In this document: positions 6,703 to 10,843 of the stretch, piece by piece
Numbering within the stretch: position 1 is the stretch's first letter
Layout of the letters: every line of letters begins with the position of its first letter
Source: Methanothrix sp.
Lineage (GTDB): Archaea > Halobacteriota > Methanosarcinia > Methanotrichales > Methanotrichaceae
DNA: 10,843 nucleotides
Reading direction: 5' to 3'
NCBI GenBank assembly: GCA_028679775.1
Contig: JAJRAX010000222.1
Location: 1-10,843 of the forward strand
Notes under the pieces: generated by a model
What the model was told of the DNA's origin: nothing
Database searches by the model: none
Seen by the model: the letters and a program-made list of their open reading frames with translations, nothing else
Made by a program: the position numbers and the translations under genes

Positions 6703-6867
6703 TTCTGATTTTCTTGCCATGTCTGCATAGGCTCTCAGTGACCTCAGATTTGTCATGAGATCTGAAAGACTGAACTCTTCTATCGATTGATTTTGCTTTT
6801 ATTAGCACTAATAAGTATTATCATATTATTTATTGTTATTGAACCGAAATCCTTATTAATATTTGGT

Positions 6868-6875
6868 CTATATGA
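6868..6875 (+). promoter_or_regulatory. Weak candidate TATA box for the Nik-type operon
   Basis: CTATATGA at 6868 (with an alternative CTTATTAATA at 6852) is the nearest box-A-like sequence upstream of ATG 7011. If used, it implies a 5' leader of more than 100 nt, long for a methanogen transport gene. Assigned by sequence likeness only. Confidence 0.25.
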
Positions 6876-7010
6876 AGCAAAAAGTGGCACATAACAGACA
6901 TTGAAAAATTCGTTGAAAAAGATTGACCAGACTGCATAAAAAGGTGGGGCCACAAAGCAAAGGAGAGGCAAAAGCCGGATATCAAAACCACGCATACGGA
7001 TGAGGATATT

Positions 7011-8591
7011 ATGAAAAAAAACAGACAATTGATGTATGGAGATCCGCAATCATGCAATTCAATTGGCAGGAGAGTTTCCATATTTGGACTCATGCTGGTC
7101 CTGTTCCTGGCCAGTCCCTTTGTGAACGCCTCCATTGCCGATGATGAAACGCTGACGGTAGCAACTAGTGGAGGGACAAAATCGCTAGACCCCACGGTAT
7201 CCGGTTTAAGTCTGGATGTCGCTGAGACTCTTTTGAGAGTGGATTCAGATGGGCAGATATCGCCGTTGCTGGCCCAGTCATGGGATATATCTGAAGATGG
7301 CTTGACCTGGACATTCCATTTGAGGGAGGGTGTCCTCTTCCATGATAAAACTCCATTTAATGCAGAGGCTGCAAAGGCCAGTCTGGAGAGAACCTTCAGA
7401 AAGACAGCCGAATATTCATCTGTCAAGACATTTCCTGTGAAATCTGTTACTGCGACCGATGAGAATACTCTTGTAATAACCACCAGCCGGCAATTTGCCC
7501 CTCTGGCTGGATACCTGACGAGAGATGCGTCTGAGATTCTGGCAGTATCATCCTTCGATAGCAATGATGAGGTCGTGAAACCCATAGGAACTGGGCCCTT
7601 CAAGTTTGATTCCTGGGTGCCCAAGGAGAGCATAACTGGAGTCAGGTTTGATGATTATTGGGGATCCAAAGCCAAGGTAGAAAAGGTAGTATTTCAGGGC
7701 GTGCCTGAAGAAAAAACGAGAGAGAATATGTTGAAAGCTGGCGAGGCGGATATCATTTGCACATTATCTCCTGCTCTGGCTAAGGATTTAGCTGGTGATT
7801 TGGAATTTACAGTCTACAAACAAGAAGAGATGGGTCGGGTGCGTCATATATTGCTTAATGTTGCCAAGCCACCTCTTGATGATATACTGGTTCGCAAAGC
7901 AATAAGCATGGCAGTAGACCGTGATCTGATCTGTGAATCTCTTCTTGAAGGTGTAGATAAGCCAGCATCAGCTCCTTTCTCTTCTGGTCTCTATTGGTCA
8001 AACGAGAACCTCGAAACTCTTTCTTATGACCCCGATGAGTCTATGGTCCTTCTGGAGGAGGCTGGTTGGTCGGATAGCGATAACGATGGCATAAGGGACA
8101 AGGATGGAGAGAAGCTCAAACTGTCTCTGTTCACTTATCCGAGCAGGCCCGAGCTACCTTCCATAGCAGAGGCGCTGAAAGATCAACTCGGCAAGGTGGG
8201 AATCGATATAGAGATCACAATTCTGGATGATTCTGCTGCGAGGGAGCAGGCCAAAGGAGGGAATGTCGATATGTATCTGGTTTCAGTGAATACTCTATTG
8301 AACAGGGACCCAGACACATGGGCCAGCTACTTCACAACGGCATCCTACTACTACGACATAATGAACTATGCCCCTGATGACGTGACCAGTCTGATCCAAG
8401 AGGGAAGGGAGACGATGGACCTCGAAGCGAGGAAGAAGATCTACGACCAGCTTCAAGAGAGGATCCTCCAGGATATTCCTGTGGTTTACCTGAGCTACTA
8501 TACCGGGATTTCTGCGACACGCTCAAACGTGAAGGGCTATGAGTTGAGCCTGATCGGGCAACATCATCTTGAGAATGCTTATAAGGAGTAA
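7011..8591 (+). CDS. Nickel/peptide/opine ABC substrate-binding protein (SBP_bac_5)
   Basis: 526 aa from ATG 7011, with GAGGAT 5 nt upstream. It is the extracytoplasmic binding component of a NikA/DppA/CntA-type importer. Signal sequence: polar n-region with R-R at 20-21, hydrophobic core 22-38, probable cleavage after V-N-A at 38-40; no lipobox cysteine. The family signature P-L-L-A-Q-S-W near 85-91 followed by D-G-L-T-W-T-F-H-L-R (96-105) and F-H-D (110-112) is plain, as are the I-G-T-G-P-F-K-F motif and V-R-K-A-I-S-M-A-V-D-R in the second lobe. A D-S-D-N-D-G loop at about 355-360 is normal for the family and not a dockerin. The permease genes follow after 112 nt that contain a long hairpin. 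Length and layout match nickel- or opine-metallophore binders as well as peptide binders; gene context favours metal, but the ligand is not decided by sequence. Confidence 0.9.
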   Translation: MKKNRQLMYGDPQSCNSIGRRVSIFGLMLVLFLASPFVNASIADDETLTVATSGGTKSLDPTVSGLSLDVAETLLRVDSDGQISPLLAQSWDISEDGLTWTFHLREGVLFHDKTPFNAEAAKASLERTFRKTAEYSSVKTFPVKSVTATDENTLVITTSRQFAPLAGYLTRDASEILAVSSFDSNDEVVKPIGTGPFKFDSWVPKESITGVRFDDYWGSKAKVEKVVFQGVPEEKTRENMLKAGEADIICTLSPALAKDLAGDLEFTVYKQEEMGRVRHILLNVAKPPLDDILVRKAISMAVDRDLICESLLEGVDKPASAPFSSGLYWSNENLETLSYDPDESMVLLEEAGWSDSDNDGIRDKDGEKLKLSLFTYPSRPELPSIAEALKDQLGKVGIDIEITILDDSAAREQAKGGNVDMYLVSVNTLLNRDPDTWASYFTTASYYYDIMNYAPDDVTSLIQEGRETMDLEARKKIYDQLQERILQDIPVVYLSYYTGISATRSNVKGYELSLIGQHHLENAYKE

Positions 8592-8602
8592 ACAAATGCA
8601 AG

Positions 8603-8661
8603 GGCGAATCTCAATGCAAGTGATAGCGGCAATTATCCATCACTGCATGTGGTGGTTCGCC
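8603..8661 (+). repeat. Two-tier hairpin between the binding protein and its permeases
   Basis: An outer 6-bp stem (8603-8608 GGCGAA / 8656-8661 TTCGCC) encloses an inner stem of 10 bp with one bulge (8614-8624 / 8639-8648), closed by a 14-nt loop. It starts 11 nt after the stop codon. Such stems often stabilise the abundant binding-protein message or lower permease expression; no T-run follows. Confidence 0.45.
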
Positions 8662-8703
8662 TCTGCGTCATATCGATATGAAATAAATGGGCAGAGATAA
8701 GGT

Positions 8704-9651
8704 ATGTGGAAGCTCTTCTTCCGGCGATTGTTGGCGGCAGTTTTGACCTTATCCATACTTACTGTATTTGTTTTCGCCCTTCTCTATCTCTACCCAGGAG
8801 ATCCCGCGGAGAGGATCCTTCAGGCAAGGATGAACGGGGAGCTTCCATCGTCCCGGGACATTGTGGACGAGCTTAAGAAGGAAATGGAGTTAGACGCACC
8901 CCCTTATCTGCTATACCTAAACTGGGCGAATGGAGTCTTGCATGGTGATCTGGGATACTCCTATGTAACGAGAAGGCCAGCTACAACCATTCTCAGCGAA
9001 TCTTTCCAGGCCACCACTGAGCTTGTAATCATCTCTATGCTCATAGTTGTCTTCTTTGGGCTCTCCCTGGGTCTCCTAGCTGCCTGGAAAGAAGATTCCA
9101 ATATCGATAATCTGCTCAGCTACTTAGCCATTCTGGGAATCTCAGTGCCTGGATACGTCACTGCATTTGTCTTTATCCTCGTATTTGCCGTCGGACTGCA
9201 TTTGCTTCCCGTGGCCGGACGAAGTGGATTGCAGTCAATGCTCATGCCTTCGGCATCACTTTCACTCGGAGGAGTCGCGATGCTGATGCGCATGACTCGC
9301 TGTGATATTCTTGAGGAAATGAGACAGGACTATGTTCTGGCAGCTAGAGCGAAGGGCCTCGGGGAGGGACGTATACTTATTAAACATATATTCAGGAATT
9401 CGCTTCCGCCACTGGTTACCTATCTCGGACTGGAGCTAGGTGGTCTCTTCAGTGGAGCAATCATTGTCGAGAATATATTTGCCTGGCCTGGCATAGGCCA
9501 GCTCCTGGTGGATTCCGTACAATCTGGTGACATTCCAATGGTCCAGGCCTGCGTGTTGATAATCGGCGTGATCTTCATCTGCATAAATATCGTTGTTGAT
9601 CTGCTCTATATCTACATCGATCCAAGAATTAAACCTGAAGGTGTTTTGTAG
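8704..9651 (+). CDS. ABC importer permease, DppB/NikB type
   Basis: 315 aa inner-membrane permease of the peptide/nickel/opine (BPD_transp_1) family. It begins M-W-K-L-F-F-R-R-L-L with the first helix at about 9-29, continues with the Y-P-G-D-P-A-E segment typical of NikB/DppB, and has about six membrane helices. The ATPase-contacting EAA loop is clear: D-Y-V-L-A-A-R-A-K-G-L-G (209-220), then H-I-F-R-N-S-L-P-P. The C-terminus has the usual L-L-Y-I-Y-I-D-P-R-I. The start at 8704 has only AAGG one base away as a ribosome-binding site, so translation may be weak or coupled. It pairs with the next gene, which starts 1 nt after its stop, to form the channel. Substrate specificity rests with the binding protein. 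Confidence 0.93.
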   Translation: MWKLFFRRLLAAVLTLSILTVFVFALLYLYPGDPAERILQARMNGELPSSRDIVDELKKEMELDAPPYLLYLNWANGVLHGDLGYSYVTRRPATTILSESFQATTELVIISMLIVVFFGLSLGLLAAWKEDSNIDNLLSYLAILGISVPGYVTAFVFILVFAVGLHLLPVAGRSGLQSMLMPSASLSLGGVAMLMRMTRCDILEEMRQDYVLAARAKGLGEGRILIKHIFRNSLPPLVTYLGLELGGLFSGAIIVENIFAWPGIGQLLVDSVQSGDIPMVQACVLIIGVIFICINIVVDLLYIYIDPRIKPEGVL

Positions 9652-9652
9652 C

Positions 9653-10513
9653 ATGTCCCATCGAGATCTCGATATCTTAAAAGAAAATATTCAGGGCAAC
9701 AAGAAGATTCTTATGGGTTCTGGCATCATTGGAATTGTATTGCTCATAGCCATTTTAGCACCTCTGATCGCTCCTCATGATCCCGAGGCGATAGATCTGA
9801 ATAACAGGATCGCTTCTTGGACTGCGGACTATCCTCTGGGGACGGATTACATGGGCAGATGTCTCCTCAGCATGCTTGTCTACGGGCTGAGGCTCTCTCT
9901 TATTATTGCCGCAATGGTTCTTTTTGCAAGGGTGACTCTGGGGACAACTCTCGGGCTCATAGCAGGATATTGCGGGGGCACCTCTGATCGGCTGATCTGC
10001 AGAATCATCGACTTTGAGCTTGTCTTTCCGGATATCGTACTCGCTCTAGTGTTGGTTGGAACTCTGGGCCCCGGGATACCGAACATGGTACTTGCGCTTT
10101 CCATTGTTGGTTGGTCGAAGTACGCCCGGATCATAAGGAGTACTGTGATCTCAGTTAAAGAGAAGGGTTTCGTTGAAAGCGCTCGCGCTTTGGGTGTGAG
10201 TGAGGGTTATATCATGAGAAAACATATACTGCCGAATTCCATTTCCCCTTTGATACCAATGGTCACCCTGGGATTGGGTGGTTTGCTTCTCAGCGTCAGT
10301 GGATTGAGTTTTATAGGGTTGGGCGTTGAGGCAGGAACGCCGGAGCTGGGGATGATGATCAAGAACGGATTTTCAGCCTTCCCTGGTCACCCCCATCTGG
10401 TGCTGGTGCCTTCTGCAGTTATTGTCATATGCGTGACAGGTTTTATGCTGATTGGTGATGGCATCAGGGATCTGTTGGACCCGAGAAAGGGCAATTCGTT
10501 CAATTCATTTTGA
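9653..10513 (+). CDS. ABC importer permease, DppC/NikC type
   Basis: 286 aa from ATG 9653, one base after the preceding stop; AAGGTG lies 9 nt upstream inside the previous gene. The open frame reaches back to a TTG at 9593 within the previous gene, but that extension has no support. N-terminal helix (about 20-40), then A-P-H-D-P and P-L-G-T-D-Y-M-G-R (61-69), the signature of DppC/NikC permeases, and an EAA loop E-S-A-R-A-L-G-V-S (175-183) followed by H-I-L-P-N-S. It is the heterodimer partner of the gene at 8704. No NikD/NikE-type ATPase follows on this strand, because a convergent MFS gene starts 9 bp on. The ATPases must come from elsewhere in the genome, or were lost. Confidence 0.94.
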   Translation: MSHRDLDILKENIQGNKKILMGSGIIGIVLLIAILAPLIAPHDPEAIDLNNRIASWTADYPLGTDYMGRCLLSMLVYGLRLSLIIAAMVLFARVTLGTTLGLIAGYCGGTSDRLICRIIDFELVFPDIVLALVLVGTLGPGIPNMVLALSIVGWSKYARIIRSTVISVKEKGFVESARALGVSEGYIMRKHILPNSISPLIPMVTLGLGGLLLSVSGLSFIGLGVEAGTPELGMMIKNGFSAFPGHPHLVLVPSAVIVICVTGFMLIGDGIRDLLDPRKGNSFNSF

Positions 10514-10522
10514 TCATAGAAA

Positions 10523-10843
10523 TCATCCCGCCTTGAACCTCGTTTCAGGAATCTGCTTTATGAACGGCTTGTTGGACAGCAGCAGCCATAAGACGAGACA
10601 GGTCAACCCGGTGAGGATGTTCATGGCCCCCAGGACCCTGATGGTATCGCTCCAGGGATAGGAGATGATGGTCATGCCGACGCTGCCCAGAAGGATGCCA
10701 AAGCAGCTCATGAGAGCGGCAGCCGAGCCTGTGTCCTCCTCCTGCTGCTCTAACATCAAGTTTGACCCTGGCGTGCGCACGCAGCTGCTCATGATCGTGG
10801 CCGGGAGAAGTACAATGGCGAATAGATGAGGGCTCCTGCCTCC
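10523..10843 (-). CDS. MFS efflux transporter, Bcr/CflA-like (C-terminal part)
   Basis: Only the last 106 residues are in the window; the frame is open at the right edge. The sequence N-L-M-L-E-Q-Q-E-E-D-T-G-S-A-A-A-L-M is characteristic of the Bcr/CflA drug:H+ antiporter branch. It is followed by two hydrophobic helices (G-I-L-L-G-S-V-G-M and V-L-G-A-M-N-I-L-T-G) that would be the last membrane spans, and a short basic tail. It is a proton-driven exporter of drugs or small metabolites, substrate unknown. It is convergent with the Nik-type permease operon and separated from it by 9 bp, so transcripts from the two sides probably overlap. GC content looks higher than in the binding-protein genes. 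Confidence 0.85.
   Translation of the reverse strand, partial: GGRSPHLFAIVLLPATIMSSCVRTPGSNLMLEQQEEDTGSAAALMSCFGILLGSVGMTIISYPWSDTIRVLGAMNILTGLTCLVLWLLLSNKPFIKQIPETRFKAG

Larger units (their letters stand above)
6551..7010. other. Divergent AT-rich intergenic region
   Basis: 460 bp between the minus-strand binding-protein gene and the plus-strand Nik-type operon. It holds candidate TATA boxes for both directions, a cluster of three GAATGAYTA motifs (6634-6702), a small stem at 6744-6765 (TCAGAT/ATCTGA), and a long purine-rich leader (about 6890-7010) with a tandem TTGAAAAA at 6901 and 6913. I see no tRNA, no recognisable riboswitch and no convincing gene. A less AT-rich island at about 6700-6785 stands out from its flanks. 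Confidence 0.6.

Noticed and set aside
6700..6756. 18-codon minus-strand ORF (ATG 6756 to TAA 6700) in the divergent region, with an open stretch of about 29 codons rich in Ser, Leu, Arg and Ala.
   Set aside because: No ribosome-binding site, no recognisable homology and too short to judge. It could be a gene remnant but cannot be supported.
1953..6816. Octamer ACTTATTA (either strand) upstream of all four transcription units, at 1953-1960, 4317-4324, 6610-6617 and 6809-6816.
   Set aside because: It resembles an AT-rich TATA variant, has no fixed distance or orientation, and also occurs inside the permease gene near 9375-9382.
6876..7010. Possible riboswitch in the long leader of the Nik-type operon.
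   Set aside because: Only 3-5 bp stems can be drawn and no known cobalamin, NiCo or other aptamer core is recognisable.
7000..7014. Four-codon ORF (ATG AGG ATA TTA TGA) whose stop overlaps the start of the gene at 7011.
   Set aside because: Too short to separate from chance. The GAGGAT inside it serves better as the ribosome-binding site of the main gene.
6836..7633. Long minus-strand ORF of 265 codons opposite the Nik-type binding protein.
   Set aside because: It lies largely antisense to a clearly homologous gene, lacks any family motif and has implausible composition; it is a reading-frame shadow.
8070..8106. D-S-D-N-D-G-I-R-D-K-D-G loop in the Nik-type binding protein, resembling a calcium or dockerin loop.
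   Set aside because: This aspartate-rich loop is common in SBP_bac_5 proteins, and no second repeat is present.
1..10843. Search for CRISPR arrays, tRNA or rRNA genes, and insertion-sequence ends.
   Set aside because: No regularly spaced repeats, no tRNA cloverleaf, no transposase frame and no terminal inverted repeats with target duplications were seen.

Overview
The window most likely comes from a methanogenic archaeon, probably of the order Methanosarcinales. The two binding proteins with an N-terminal dockerin-like module are a type I associate with Methanosarcina and Methanothrix relatives. Intergenic DNA is AT-rich with archaeal TATA-like boxes, and ribosome-binding sites are of the GGAG/AAGGTG kind. 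The genus cannot be fixed from the sequence.

Layout. The left 6.5 kb is coded entirely on the minus strand. Reading in the direction of transcription (right to left) it holds: a dockerin-like/Peripla_BP_2 metal-chelate binding protein (5303-6550), a class I SAM methyltransferase (4488-5255), a DUF4198-like protein without a signal peptide (3500-4249), a MATE efflux pump (2035-3405), a second dockerin-like/Peripla_BP_2 binding protein (602-1885), and a second, partial SAM methyltransferase (546 to beyond base 1). The order 'binding protein, then methyltransferase' therefore occurs twice with homologous members, so the locus carries a duplicated two-gene cassette with the DUF4198-MATE pair between the copies.

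A 460-bp AT-rich divergent region (6551-7010) separates this block from a plus-strand operon of the nickel/peptide/opine ABC type: a secreted SBP_bac_5 binding protein (7011-8591) and two DppB/NikB- and DppC/NikC-type permeases (8704-9651 and 9653-10513). No ATPase gene follows. A convergent MFS drug:H+ antiporter of the Bcr/CflA type (10523 to beyond the right edge) begins 9 bp after the second permease.

Together: three extracytoplasmic binding proteins for metals or small chelates, one pair of importer permeases, two exporters (MATE, MFS), a DUF4198 protein (a family historically tied to nickel uptake) and two small-molecule-type methyltransferases. This suggests an accessory region for acquiring, modifying and perhaps exporting a metal chelate or metallophore. 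That reading is inference from gene content; no chelate-synthesis enzyme is visible. Notable non-coding structure includes a three-copy GAATGAYTA cluster in the divergent region, a terminator-like hairpin with a T6 run inside one cassette, a strong hairpin after the other cassette, and a two-tier hairpin between the Nik-type binding protein and its permeases.
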